A DNA stretch of 34,044 nucleotides from an uncultured Flavobacteriales bacterium (lineage in GTDB: Bacteria > Bacteroidota > Bacteroidia > Flavobacteriales > Weeksellaceae). The notes below the pieces were generated by a model. That model was not told the DNA's origin. It did not search any database and saw only the letters and a list, made by a program, of their open reading frames with translations. The position numbers and the translations under genes are program-made. Shown here one piece after another: positions 24,245-31,847 of the stretch. Location: NCBI GenBank assembly GCA_937876095.1, contig CALFIE010000021.1:1-34044 (forward strand). The letters are read 5' to 3'. Within the stretch, counting starts at the first letter, position 1. Every line of letters begins with the position of its first letter.

Positions 24245-26464
24245 TTATAAAGAATCTACAATTGCATTCAAAGTTGCGCTTGGTCTCATTGCAGCATCAG
24301 TCTTCGTAGTGTTAGGTTGGTAATAACCACCAATATCTTGTGGTTTTCCTTGTGCTCCTATAAGTTCTTCATTAATTTTTGCTTCGTTTTCTTGCATTGC
24401 TTTTGCAATTGGTGCAAACTGAGATGCTAAAGCAGCATCTTTGGTTTGGTTTGCCAAAGCTTCTGCCCAATACATTGCGAGATAGAAGTGAGAACCACGA
24501 TTATCAATTTGCCCAACTTTTCTTGCAGGAGATTTATCAGTTGCTAAAAATTTGGCATTGGCTTCATCTAAAGCATCGGCAAGAATTTGTGCTTTTTGGT
24601 TATCCTGAGTTTGAGCCAAATGTTCTAAACTCGCTTGTAGCGCCAAAAATTCACCAAGAGAATCCCAACGCAAATAACCTTCTTGTAAAAATTGTTCTAC
24701 GTGTTTTGGGGCACTTCCTCCTGCTCCAGTTTCAAATAAACCACCTCCGTTCATTAGTGGAACTATAGATAGCATTTTTGCAGAAGTTCCGAGTTCTAAA
24801 ATTGGGAACATATCGGTCAAATAATCTCGCAAAACGTTTCCTGAAACCGAAATCGTGTCTTTACCTTCACGTCCTCTTTTCAAAGTTTCAAGCATGGCAT
24901 CTTTCACATCCATAATTCGGATATCAAGACCTGTTAAATCGTAATTTTTTAAATATTTTTCTACTTTTTTGATGATTTGTGAGTCGTGAGCACGACCTTT
25001 ATCTAACCAAAAAATAGCAGTAGTGTCTGAAAGTCTAGCTCTATTTACCGCCAATTTTACCCAATCTTGAATTGGGGCATCTTTTACTTGACACATTCTG
25101 AAAATATCGCCATTTTCTACTTTTTGTTCTAAAAAAGTTGCTCCGTTTTCGTCTTCTATTTTCACGGTTCCTGTACCAGAAATTTGGAAAGTCTTGTCGT
25201 GAGAACCGTATTCTTCGGCTTTTTGTGCCATCAATCCAACATTAGGAACCGAACCAAAAGTTCTTGGATCAATTGCTCCGTTTTTCTTCATATCATCTAT
25301 AATCGCTTCGTAGAAACCAGCATAGGTTCTATCCGGAATTACACAAACCGTGTCTTCTTCTTTACCTTCTTTGTTCCACATTTTTCCGCCACCACGAACT
25401 AAAGCTGCCATAGATGCATCTACAATTACATCCGATGAAACGTGGAAATTGGTAATTCCCTGGTCAGAATTCACCATCGCAATTCTCGGTCCGTTTGCAA
25501 TAGCATTTTCGATATCTGCTTTTATTTCGGCTTCTTGTGGAGTTCCTGCAATTTTTTCGTACAATGTTGCTAATCCGTAATTTGGATTGATGTCCAAAGC
25601 ATCAAAAGTAGCTTTGTATTTTTCAAAAATAGTTTTGAAATACGTTTCTACAATCGCACCAAAAATAATAGGGTCAGAAACTTTCATCATCGTTGCTTTT
25701 AGATGTGCAGAAAGCAATACATTTTTTTCTTTGGCTTCGTCTATTGCAGTTTGAACAAAAGATTTCAGTGCTGCAAGATTCATAACCGATGAATCTATGA
25801 TTTCTCCTGCTTTCAATGGAGCAAGATCTTTCAAAATTTTAGAAGAACCATCGTTTCCGTAGAATACAATTTTATATTTTCCTTCATTTTCGATGGTGGT
25901 AGAATTTTCGGTGCCGTAGAAATCACCAGAATTCATATGAGCAACCGAAGTTTTAGAATCTGAACTCCAAACTCCCATTTTGTGAGGATTTTCTTTGGCA
26001 TAATTCTTCACTGCTTTTGGAGCACGTCTGTCAGAATTTCCTTCTCTCAATACAGGATTTACTGCGCTACCAAGAACTTTAGCATATTTTTTGTTGATGA
26101 CAATTTCTTCATCATTTTTCGGTTCTACCGGATAATTTGGCACTGCAAAACCGTGTTTTTGTAATTCGGAAATGGCTTCTTCTAATTGAGGAACCGATGC
26201 TGAAATGTTTGGTAATTTGATGATGTTTGCTTCTGGTTTGGTTGCCAATTCGCCTAATTCAGCAAGTGCATCAGACACTTTTTGATCCTCTTTTAGAAAT
26301 TCTGGGAAATTGGCCAAAATTCTTCCTGCCAAAGAAATATCTCTGGTTTCTACTTGAATATCTGCAGAAGTAGCAAATTTTTGAATAATAGGCAAAAGCG
26401 AATGCGTTGCCAACATTGGAGCTTCATCTGTCAATGTATAGATGATGGTAGAATTTTTTGACAT
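24245..26464 (-). CDS. icd: Isocitrate dehydrogenase (NADP+), monomeric type
   Basis: Oxidatively decarboxylates isocitrate to 2-oxoglutarate in the TCA cycle, making NADPH. The 739-residue length and the opening MSKNSTIIYTLTDEAPMLATHSLLPI mark the monomeric 80-kDa class, unrelated in length to the roughly 415-residue homodimeric enzyme. Conserved family segments include LREGNSDRRAPKAVKNYAKENPHKMG (about 138-163, the isocitrate-binding region), IPDRTYAGFYE, MNGGGLFETGAGGSAPKH (about 585-600) and the C-terminal GGYYQPN. It is divergent from tpx across 150 bases that hold a -7 box for each gene. Confidence 0.97.
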   Translation of the reverse strand: MSKNSTIIYTLTDEAPMLATHSLLPIIQKFATSADIQVETRDISLAGRILANFPEFLKEDQKVSDALAELGELATKPEANIIKLPNISASVPQLEEAISELQKHGFAVPNYPVEPKNDEEIVINKKYAKVLGSAVNPVLREGNSDRRAPKAVKNYAKENPHKMGVWSSDSKTSVAHMNSGDFYGTENSTTIENEGKYKIVFYGNDGSSKILKDLAPLKAGEIIDSSVMNLAALKSFVQTAIDEAKEKNVLLSAHLKATMMKVSDPIIFGAIVETYFKTIFEKYKATFDALDINPNYGLATLYEKIAGTPQEAEIKADIENAIANGPRIAMVNSDQGITNFHVSSDVIVDASMAALVRGGGKMWNKEGKEEDTVCVIPDRTYAGFYEAIIDDMKKNGAIDPRTFGSVPNVGLMAQKAEEYGSHDKTFQISGTGTVKIEDENGATFLEQKVENGDIFRMCQVKDAPIQDWVKLAVNRARLSDTTAIFWLDKGRAHDSQIIKKVEKYLKNYDLTGLDIRIMDVKDAMLETLKRGREGKDTISVSGNVLRDYLTDMFPILELGTSAKMLSIVPLMNGGGLFETGAGGSAPKHVEQFLQEGYLRWDSLGEFLALQASLEHLAQTQDNQKAQILADALDEANAKFLATDKSPARKVGQIDNRGSHFYLAMYWAEALANQTKDAALASQFAPIAKAMQENEAKINEELIGAQGKPQDIGGYYQPNTTKTDAAMRPSATLNAIVDSL

Positions 26465-26504
26465 ATAATTATCGTATTTTGTTTATTGAAAAAAATAAAG
26501 AGAG

Positions 26505-26512
26505 CAAATTTA
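26505..26512 (-). promoter_or_regulatory. Putative icd promoter, -7 box TAAATTTG
   Basis: On the minus strand this reads TAAATTTG, an exact TAnnTTTG match 40 bases before the icd ATG. No clear -33 element. Confidence 0.4.
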
Positions 26513-26580
26513 GTGTTTTTTGTAGAAAATATGAAATAGATGAATAGATAAAACCATTCTTAGTTTCTGGATAAAAGATA

Positions 26581-26588
26581 TATCTTTG
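26581..26588 (+). promoter_or_regulatory. Putative tpx promoter, -7 box TATCTTTG
   Basis: Exact TAnnTTTG match, identical to the dnaN box, 26 bases before the tpx ATG. No clear -33 element. Confidence 0.45.
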
Positions 26589-26614
26589 GATTTTAAAAAA
26601 TTAATATTTAGAAA

Positions 26615-27112
26615 ATGGCAAAAATTACATTTAAAGGAAACGAAATTTCAACCATAGGAAATTTACCAGAAGTTGGTTCAGAAGCTAAAAATTTCACTTT
26701 GGTTGCAGAAGATTTATCAGAAAAAACTTTGGCAGATTTCGCTGGGAAAAGAGTAGTACTCAATATTTTCCCGAGTATAGATACAGGTATTTGTGCAGCT
26801 TCTGCAAGACATTTCAATGCAGATGCAAGTTCTCTAGAAAACACTGTGGTGATCAATATTTCTAAAGATTTACCATTTGCTTTGCATAGATTTTGTGCAG
26901 CAGAAGGTCTAGAAAATGTGGTGAATCTGTCTGATTTCAGAGGAAATTTTGGGGCAGATTATGGCGTAACATTGTTGGATTCTCCACTGAAAGGTCTGCT
27001 TTCTAGAGCCGTAGTTATTATAGACGAAAACGGAAAAGTAGTCTATACAGAACAAGTCCCAGAAATTGCACAAGAACCAGATTATGAAAAAGCGATTGCC
27101 GTTTTGAAATAA
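26615..27112 (+). CDS. tpx: Thiol peroxidase (atypical 2-Cys peroxiredoxin)
   Basis: Reduces hydrogen and organic peroxides using thioredoxin as electron source. The 165-residue length matches the family. The peroxidatic Cys60 lies in FPSIDTGIC, and the resolving Cys94 in HRFCAAEGLEN, the Tpx-type spacing of about 34 residues. Arg and Thr of the active site are also present (DTGIC and LLSRAVVI). No signal peptide is present, so it is cytosolic, unlike the E. coli name periplasmic scavengase once suggested. It ends at its own terminator. Confidence 0.95.
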   Translation: MAKITFKGNEISTIGNLPEVGSEAKNFTLVAEDLSEKTLADFAGKRVVLNIFPSIDTGICAASARHFNADASSLENTVVINISKDLPFALHRFCAAEGLENVVNLSDFRGNFGADYGVTLLDSPLKGLLSRAVVIIDENGKVVYTEQVPEIAQEPDYEKAIAVLK

Positions 27113-27136
27113 TTTTCATAGAAAAAAAATGAAAGA

Positions 27137-27169
27137 AAACCTTCTATACAAATTGTAGGAGGTTTTTTT
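27137..27169 (+). terminator. Intrinsic terminator of tpx
   Basis: A 10-bp stem, AAACCTTCTA pairing with TAGGAGGTTT (one G-U pair), with a 9-base loop and then a run of seven T. It lies 25 bases after the tpx stop and separates tpx from the VOC gene cluster. Confidence 0.75.
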
Positions 27170-27205
27170 GTTCAATAATTAAAAAATAATTTTTTATGAA
27201 AAATA

Positions 27206-27234
27206 TTGTGGTAAGATTTTTTCTATTATTTTTG
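27206..27234 (+). promoter_or_regulatory. Putative promoter of the VOC-DoxX cluster
   Basis: TTG at 27206-27208, an 18-base spacer, and TATTTTTG at 27227-27234. Both elements and the spacing fit the Bacteroidota consensus. The start codon of the VOC gene is 17 bases past the -7 box. Confidence 0.55.
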
Positions 27235-27250
27235 ATTAAAAATTAACAAA

Positions 27251-27640
27251 ATGGAAAACACGAAATTCAACCCTATAATTTGGTTCGAAATCTATGTAGA
27301 TGATATGGAAAGAGCCAAAAATTTTTATGAAAAAGTCTTCAATGTACAGTTAGAAAAATTACCTTCACCACCAGGAGATCCAATGGAAATGTTTGTTTTT
27401 CCGAGCGATATGAAAAATTCAGGAGCTTCTGGAACTTTGGTAAAAATGGAAGGTGTAAAAGCAGGTGGAAATTCTACCCTAATTTATTTTTGGAGCGAAG
27501 ATTGCACCACCGAAGAAAGCAGAGTGATAGAAGCAGGAGGAAAAATTTTTAAACCAAAAATGTCCATTGGTGATTACGGATTTATCTCGTTATTATTTGA
27601 TACAGAAGGAAATATGATTGGATTGCATTCTTTGAAATAA
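27251..27640 (+). CDS. VOC-superfamily (glyoxalase/bleomycin-resistance-like) protein
   Basis: A 129-residue protein with the paired beta-alpha-beta-beta-beta modules of the vicinal oxygen chelate fold: WFEIYVDDMERAKNFYEKVF in the first half and a second module ending LLFDTEGNMIGLHSLK. The second half ends with the usual GLHS strand. The usual His at the first metal position is replaced by Glu (WFEIYV), which still could ligate metal. The substrate is unknown. It is the first gene of a four-gene cluster; 24 bases separate it from the next. Confidence 0.85.
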   Translation: MENTKFNPIIWFEIYVDDMERAKNFYEKVFNVQLEKLPSPPGDPMEMFVFPSDMKNSGASGTLVKMEGVKAGGNSTLIYFWSEDCTTEESRVIEAGGKIFKPKMSIGDYGFISLLFDTEGNMIGLHSLK

Positions 27641-27664
27641 TGATTTTAATTTTATTAAAATAAT

Positions 27665-28111
27665 ATGAAAAATTTCCTAATAATATCTTTTTTTGCCATC
27701 TTTTCTTGTGCCAAAAATGAAGAAAAAATCATAAAAATAGATAATGCAGAAAACGTAAAAATTGCCAAACAAGTTTTTGTGGAATTTAACAATCATGATT
27801 GGCAAAAAATGGCAAATCTTTACATAGAAAACGCCGAATTTAAAGAACCTGCATCTGGAATGAAAATTCATAAAAAATCTCACGCACAGATTATAGAAGA
27901 ATATTCTGGCTTAGAGAAAATGTTTCCCGATGTACAAGATTCTGTGGTTTCAGTTTATCCATCAGGAAAAGATAATGTTATCGTAGAATTTGTTTCAAAA
28001 GGTACTAATCCTGATAAAACTAAATTTGAACTGCCAATTTGTACTGTTTTCAGAATAGAAAATGGAAAAATTACGCAAGATTTTACGTATTTTGATAACT
28101 CTCAGAATTAA
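27665..28111 (+). CDS. NTF2/SnoaL-like lipoprotein
   Basis: A 148-residue protein with lipoprotein signal MKNFLIISFFAIFSC (Cys15). The mature domain shows the NTF2-like pattern: KQVFVEFNNHDWQKMANLYIENAEFKEP (helix and first strand), then IIEEYSGLEKMFPD and a final strand set VIVEFVSKG, CTVFRIENGKI. This cone-shaped fold holds either a small-molecule pocket or a catalytic site in SnoaL and ketosteroid isomerases; which applies here cannot be told. Being lipid-anchored is unusual for the fold and places it at the envelope, next to the DoxX membrane protein encoded downstream. Confidence 0.78.
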   Translation: MKNFLIISFFAIFSCAKNEEKIIKIDNAENVKIAKQVFVEFNNHDWQKMANLYIENAEFKEPASGMKIHKKSHAQIIEEYSGLEKMFPDVQDSVVSVYPSGKDNVIVEFVSKGTNPDKTKFELPICTVFRIENGKITQDFTYFDNSQN

Positions 28112-28199
28112 TTTGAAACTATCACAAATTCTAAAAAAATCTTGTATATCATTTCAAATCTTTATTTTTGAAACTTCATTTAAAAAAAAACTAAAATAT

Positions 28200-28580
28200 A
28201 TGAAAGCACTGAAAATTTTAAAAATTATTCTTTACCTATTGTTCGCATTATTGTTCATTAATGCAGGTTTAGATAAATTCTTCCATTATATGCCGATGCC
28301 AGAAATGACCACCGAAATGCAGAAAGTAATGGATGCTTTTACCACTTTGAAATGGGTAATGCTACTTACTGGAATGGTAGAACTTGTTGCCGGAATTTTA
28401 ATTCTTTTCCCGAAAACCAGAGTATTAGGAGCGGTGATGATTTTTCCTGTTATGATCGGAATTATTTGTCATAATGCTACTTTTATGCCGCAAGGTTTGG
28501 TAATTGCAGGTGTTTTATTTGTCATCAATATCAGTATGATTGCAGACAACTGGAGTAAAATAAAACCTTTATTTTCATAA
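28200..28580 (+). CDS. DoxX-family membrane protein
   Basis: A 126-residue integral membrane protein with four predicted helices. The ATG at 28200 (MKALKILKIILYLLFALLF) is chosen because the upstream in-frame extension overlaps the preceding gene and lacks family similarity. The DoxX-type features are the first helix followed by AGLDKFFHY, a second helix with LTGMVELVAGILILFP, and two more helices towards the C-terminus. The family is linked to quinone-dependent oxidation and redox stress in a few species, but most members are uncharacterised. It ends 3 bases before the SRPBCC gene. Confidence 0.85.
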   Translation: MKALKILKIILYLLFALLFINAGLDKFFHYMPMPEMTTEMQKVMDAFTTLKWVMLLTGMVELVAGILILFPKTRVLGAVMIFPVMIGIICHNATFMPQGLVIAGVLFVINISMIADNWSKIKPLFS

Positions 28581-28583
28581 AAA

Positions 28584-28997
28584 ATGGAACCATTAATTGT
28601 AACTGCAACCATCAATTCACCAATCGAAAAAGTTTGGGATTATTTTACCAGTCCGGATTGTATCGTAGATTGGAATTTTGCGCACGAATCTTGGGAATGT
28701 CCTTCTGCAGAAAATAATCTGGAAATTGGCGGTGAATTTTTCTATAAAATGGCTGCAAAAGACCAGTCTGTAAGTTTTGTATTCCACGGAACGTACACCA
28801 AAATAATTCCGTTACATAAAATTGAATATCACATAGAAGATGGCAGAAAAGTAGAAGTTATTTTCAATAAAATAGATGAAAATACCACCGAAATTTTCGA
28901 ACGTTTCGAGCCAGAACATATCAATCCATTAGAAATGCAGGAGCAAGGTTGGCAAAGTATTCTGAACGAATTCAAAAAATTCTGTGAATCCAACTAA
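28584..28997 (+). CDS. SRPBCC (AHSA1-like) domain protein
   Basis: A 137-residue cytosolic protein starting MEPLIVTATINSPIEKVWDYFTSPDCIVDWNFA, a standard SRPBCC N-terminus (strand, then a helix ending in a Trp). The centre holds GGEFFYKMAAKDQSVSF and HGTYTKIIPLHKIEY, and the C-terminal helix is EQGWQSILNEFKKF, both typical of AHSA1/activator-of-HSP90-like ATPase-independent members. It is translationally close to doxX (3 bases) and ends the cluster. The next gene is convergent. Confidence 0.87.
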   Translation: MEPLIVTATINSPIEKVWDYFTSPDCIVDWNFAHESWECPSAENNLEIGGEFFYKMAAKDQSVSFVFHGTYTKIIPLHKIEYHIEDGRKVEVIFNKIDENTTEIFERFEPEHINPLEMQEQGWQSILNEFKKFCESN

Positions 28998-29008
28998 AAA
29001 TTAGTTCC

Positions 29009-29476
29009 CTACAAAAAAGGTTTCATTTCATCTTCGATGGTTTTGCGTAAATCCATCAATCGGATTGCGTATTGTTCGTTTTGTTTTTCGGCGTCGGTTT
29101 CTGGTACAAATTTTGGGATTTCCAACTTATTGCCATCATCATCTAATGCTACAAAAACGATGATGCAGTGCGTCTTTTTTTCAAAATTTTTGGATTTTAT
29201 ATTTCTGGAAAATACATTGATTGCAATATGCATACTGCTGGTTCCGGTGTAGATTACGTTTGCTTCAACTTTTACAATATGCCCAATTTTGATGGGCGAG
29301 TAAAACCGAATTCCACCAACATAGACTGTTACACAATAAGCCGAACTCCAAGAACAAGCACATGCATAACCAGCTTGGTCAATCCATTTCATCACGCTAC
29401 CACCGTGAACATTGCCTCCGTAATTGACATCGGATGGTTCTGAAATGAACTGAAATTGCAGGGAATTGTTTTTCAT
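29009..29476 (-). CDS. Acyl-CoA thioesterase, hotdog fold (YciA/BFIT-like)
   Basis: A 155-residue single-hotdog enzyme that hydrolyses acyl-CoA thioesters. The motif NYGGNVHGGSVMKWIDQAGYACA (about 19-41) holds the HGG turn and the Asp37 region that supplies the catalytic acid. It is followed by VGGIRFYSPIKIGHIVKVEANV, the second strand set of the acyl-CoA thioesterase II/YciA group, and a lysine-rich C-terminal tail. Acyl chain preference cannot be read. It lies convergent to the SRPBCC gene and divergent from the ArsC-like gene. Confidence 0.9.
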   Translation of the reverse strand: MKNNSLQFQFISEPSDVNYGGNVHGGSVMKWIDQAGYACACSWSSAYCVTVYVGGIRFYSPIKIGHIVKVEANVIYTGTSSMHIAINVFSRNIKSKNFEKKTHCIIVFVALDDDGNKLEIPKFVPETDAEKQNEQYAIRLMDLRKTIEDEMKPFL

Positions 29477-29511
29477 ATTTTATTTTGGGATAAAAGTAGT
29501 AAATTCTTTAG

Positions 29512-29519
29512 TATATTTG
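29512..29519 (+). promoter_or_regulatory. Putative promoter of ArsC/Spx-like gene, -7 box TATATTTG
   Basis: Exact TAnnTTTG match 14 bases before the ATG at 29534. A TTTG at 29484-29487 might be the -33 element, with a 24-base spacer. Confidence 0.45.
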
Positions 29520-29533
29520 AGGAATTTATAAGT

Positions 29534-29881
29534 ATGAAAAAAGTATTTTACCTGAAAACCTGCGACACTTGTCTGAAAATTTTGAAACAATTCGACCTCC
29601 AAAATTGGGAGAAAAGAGAAATAAAAACCATCCCAATTTCTAAAGAAGAAATAGATGAAATGTACCAATTAACGCACTCTTACGAAGCGCTTTTTAATAA
29701 AAAATCTACACAGATAAAATTGCAAGAGTTGGATTTGAAAACCTTGCAAGAAGACGATTTCAAAGAGTTATTACTCAATCATTATACTTTTCTTAAAAGA
29801 CCTGTTTTCATCACCGATGCTGAAATTTTTATTGGGAATGATAAACAAAACGTAGATAATTTGAGAAAATCTTTTACCTAA
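29534..29881 (+). CDS. ArsC/Spx-like thioredoxin-fold protein (arsenate reductase family)
   Basis: A 115-residue protein. The ATG at 29534 (MKKVFYLKTCDTCLKI) is preferred over a start 78 bases upstream because it places the CDTC motif at Cys10-Cys13 as in the family, and the -7 box lies between the two starts. Other ArsC features are the IPISKEEIDEMYQL helix, NKKSTQIK and FLKRPVFITD, a conserved Arg of the anion-binding pocket. Such proteins are often annotated as arsenate reductase, but without ars genes nearby arsenate reduction is not supported; an Spx/YffB-type redox role is equally likely. Confidence 0.82.
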   Translation: MKKVFYLKTCDTCLKILKQFDLQNWEKREIKTIPISKEEIDEMYQLTHSYEALFNKKSTQIKLQELDLKTLQEDDFKELLLNHYTFLKRPVFITDAEIFIGNDKQNVDNLRKSFT

Positions 29882-29883
29882 AA

Positions 29884-29913
29884 AAAGCGACTGAATTTTT
29901 CAGTCGCTTTTTT
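29884..29913. terminator. Intrinsic terminator between ArsC-like and gcvT genes
   Basis: Arms AAAGCGACTGAA (29884-29895) and TTCAGTCGCTTT (29899-29910) around TTT, with A on the left and a T-run on the right. It can end both the ArsC-like gene and the convergent gcvT. Confidence 0.9.
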
Positions 29914-29931
29914 TATTTTTATTAATTATCA

Positions 29932-31014
29932 TTAAACAAAAGGCATTTTTACCACTTTTGCAGGAATATTTTTATTTCTAATTTGTATAAAAATGTCTGA
30001 ACCAATTTTGAAATTCGGAGCGTCAACATAAGCTATTCCGATTCCTATATTTTTCATTGGGCTCATTGTTCCGCTGGTTACTTTGCCAATTTCTTTTCCA
30101 TCTGCATCTACTACTAAATAATCGTGTCTTGGTACTGCTCTTTCTTGCATTTCAAAACCGACTAATTTTCTGGTAACACCTTCTTCTTTTTGTTTCTGGA
30201 AAAGTGCTTTGTCTACAAAATCTTTTTCAAATTTAGTAATCCAGCCCAATCCTGCTTCCATAGGTGAAGTCGTATCATCTATATCATTTCCATATAAGCA
30301 GAATCCTTTCTCTAACCTCAAAGTGTCTCTTGCAGCCAAACCACAAGGAATTAATCCAAATTCTGCACCAGCTTCTGAGATGGCATCCCACAATTTTTCG
30401 GCAAATTGATTGTTAAAATAAATTTCGAAACCACCACTTCCGGTATAACCTGTGTTAGAGATAATTACATTTTCTACACCAGCTACATTTCCTACCGTGA
30501 AATGGTAATACGGAATTTCTGAAAGATTGGTAGAAGTCAATTTTTGCAATGTTTCTGCGGCTTTCGGACCTTGTATTGCAATAAGCGACGTGTTATCTGA
30601 AACATTGGTCATGGTTGCACCAAATTTTTCGTTGTATTTCGAGATGTGGTTCCAGTCTTTATCGATATTAGATGCATTTACCACTACAAAATATTTTTGA
30701 TCTGCCATTTTGTACACGATTAAATCATCTACAATTCCGCCATTTCCGTTTGGTAAACAAGAATATTGTGCTTTTCCGTTTTCTAAATTTTCAACATTGT
30801 TGGTAGTTACAAATTGCAGCAAATCTTTTGCAGTAGGACCTTCAATGTAAAATTGTCCCATATGTGACACATCGAAAATTCCTACTTTTTCGCGAACTGC
30901 AAAATGCTCCTGCGTAACTCCAGAATATTGTACTGGCATTTCAAAACCTGCAAAAGGCACTATTTTGGCTCCTAAAGCAACGTGTTTATCAAACAGAGCG
31001 GTTCTTTTTTCCAT
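29932..31014 (-). CDS. gcvT: Glycine cleavage system T protein (aminomethyltransferase)
   Basis: Transfers the methylene group from aminomethyl-lipoyl-H protein to tetrahydrofolate, releasing ammonia. The 360-residue length is standard. Conserved segments are the N-terminal MEKRTALFDKHVALGAKIVPFAGFEMPVQY, VGIFDVSHMGQ, the folate-binding region GYTGSGGFEIYF, and the catalytic-site LGLIPCGLAARDTLRLEKGFCLYGNDI-type segment (about 240-265). The C-terminal beta-barrel is complete. gcvH and gcvP are not in this window. No glycine riboswitch is visible upstream. Confidence 0.96.
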   Translation of the reverse strand: MEKRTALFDKHVALGAKIVPFAGFEMPVQYSGVTQEHFAVREKVGIFDVSHMGQFYIEGPTAKDLLQFVTTNNVENLENGKAQYSCLPNGNGGIVDDLIVYKMADQKYFVVVNASNIDKDWNHISKYNEKFGATMTNVSDNTSLIAIQGPKAAETLQKLTSTNLSEIPYYHFTVGNVAGVENVIISNTGYTGSGGFEIYFNNQFAEKLWDAISEAGAEFGLIPCGLAARDTLRLEKGFCLYGNDIDDTTSPMEAGLGWITKFEKDFVDKALFQKQKEEGVTRKLVGFEMQERAVPRHDYLVVDADGKEIGKVTSGTMSPMKNIGIGIAYVDAPNFKIGSDIFIQIRNKNIPAKVVKMPFV

Positions 31015-31047
31015 ATTTTTTATTTTTTATTGATTTTTATTAAAACT

Positions 31048-31067
31048 ATTCGAAATGAATTTCGAAT
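31048..31067. repeat. Palindrome upstream of gcvT
   Basis: Arms ATTCGAAAT (31048-31056) and ATTTCGAAT (31059-31067) with a two-base loop, 34 bases before the gcvT start codon. It could be an operator or a weak terminator for idi; sequence alone does not decide. Confidence 0.45.
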
Positions 31068-31091
31068 TTTTATTATTTTGATGTTTCTATT

Positions 31092-31123
31092 TTTTTAATT
31101 GATGAAATTTCATCAATTAAAAA
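31092..31123. repeat. 32-bp perfect palindrome between idi and gcvT
   Basis: Perfect dyad symmetry with no loop around AAATTT: TTTTTAATTGATGAAA and its complement. It lies 35 bases downstream of the idi stop and 78 upstream of gcvT. It could terminate idi transcripts or bind a dimeric regulator. Confidence 0.6.
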
Positions 31124-31134
31124 TCCGAAATTTG

Positions 31135-31155
31135 AACTTCTAACTTCTAACTTCT
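31135..31155. repeat. Three tandem AACTTCT units
   Basis: Exact 7-bp triplet AACTTCT x3 immediately downstream of the idi stop codon. The reverse complement of two units (GTTAGAAGTT) appears at the end of purL (about 3859-3868), so the unit recurs in this genome. Confidence 0.6.
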
Positions 31156-31157
31156 AA

Positions 31158-31670
31158 TTACAAATGCTCCTTGTATTCCTTCAAAATTATTTTGAACCAA
31201 GGCGTAAAATGTTTCGGATTTTCTTTCATTTCATCATCTAATTGTTCCATAGTAACATAACGAACTTCAGAAACTTCATCTTTATTTAATGTGAAATTTC
31301 CGTTGTATTTTCCCGTGAAAACGTGGTCCAGCTCGTGTTCCCAAAGATTTTCACCAACATCTGCTTTGTAGATAAACCAAAATTTTTCTTGGATTTCCAC
31401 TTCAATTCCCAGTTCTTCTTGCACTCTACGTTTTGCAGCTTGCAAATAGGTTTCATTTAATCTTGGGTGAGAACAACAAGCATTGGTCCATTGATTTGGA
31501 GAATGATATTTACTTGCAGCGCGCTTTTGCAAAAGCATTTCGCCATTATCATTAAACAAAAATACCGAAAAAGCACGGTGCAAAATCCCATTTTGGTGGG
31601 CTTGTAATTTTTCCATCACTCCCAAAACGGAATCTTCAGGCGAAACCAAGACTACTTGTTCTTCTATCAT
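31158..31670 (-). CDS. idi: Isopentenyl-diphosphate delta-isomerase, type I
   Basis: Isomerises IPP to DMAPP, the starting pair of all isoprenoids. The 170-residue length and Nudix fold are typical of type I. Seen are the Cys65-Cys66 pair in NACCSHPRLNET, with Cys66 next to the conserved HPR, the Nudix-like helix AAKRRVQEELGIE (about 78-90), and the WEHELDHVF segment bearing the metal-site glutamates. The start at 31670 gives the usual N-terminus. The gene has a strong promoter match 8 bases upstream, implying a very short leader. Confidence 0.95.
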   Translation of the reverse strand: MIEEQVVLVSPEDSVLGVMEKLQAHQNGILHRAFSVFLFNDNGEMLLQKRAASKYHSPNQWTNACCSHPRLNETYLQAAKRRVQEELGIEVEIQEKFWFIYKADVGENLWEHELDHVFTGKYNGNFTLNKDEVSEVRYVTMEQLDDEMKENPKHFTPWFKIILKEYKEHL

Positions 31671-31677
31671 AGGTGCA

Positions 31678-31707
31678 CAAAATTAACCAAAATTTTAGAT
31701 TCATCAA
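31678..31707 (-). promoter_or_regulatory. Putative idi promoter, TTG-N19-TAATTTTG
   Basis: On the minus strand TTG (31705-31707), a 19-base spacer and TAATTTTG (31678-31685). Both elements match the Bacteroidota consensus with ideal spacing, the best promoter in the window. With the usual 6-8 base distance from the -7 box, transcription would start within about 2 bases of the idi ATG at 31670, so the message may be leaderless. Confidence 0.6.
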
Positions 31708-31847
31708 GTAAAAAAATAGGTAATAATTGTGTGAAGAATTCATTTTCGTAGGTCTGTTGCTCAATAGCTTCAAAATTTCTATCAAAATAATTGAGTAACA
31801 CATCAATTTTGAAAAAAAATGAGGTTTATTATAGCCACATCTATTCT

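Noticed and set aside
28062..28199. N-terminal extension of the DoxX gene
   Set aside because: It overlaps the upstream NTF2-like gene and adds 46 residues before the normal first membrane helix.
29534..29881. Arsenic-resistance function for the ArsC-like protein
   Set aside because: No ars genes nearby, and the CxxC arrangement fits Spx/YffB-like proteins equally well.
31015..31157. Glycine riboswitch ahead of gcvT
   Set aside because: The region is A/T palindromes and repeats; no paired conserved G-rich riboswitch core was seen.
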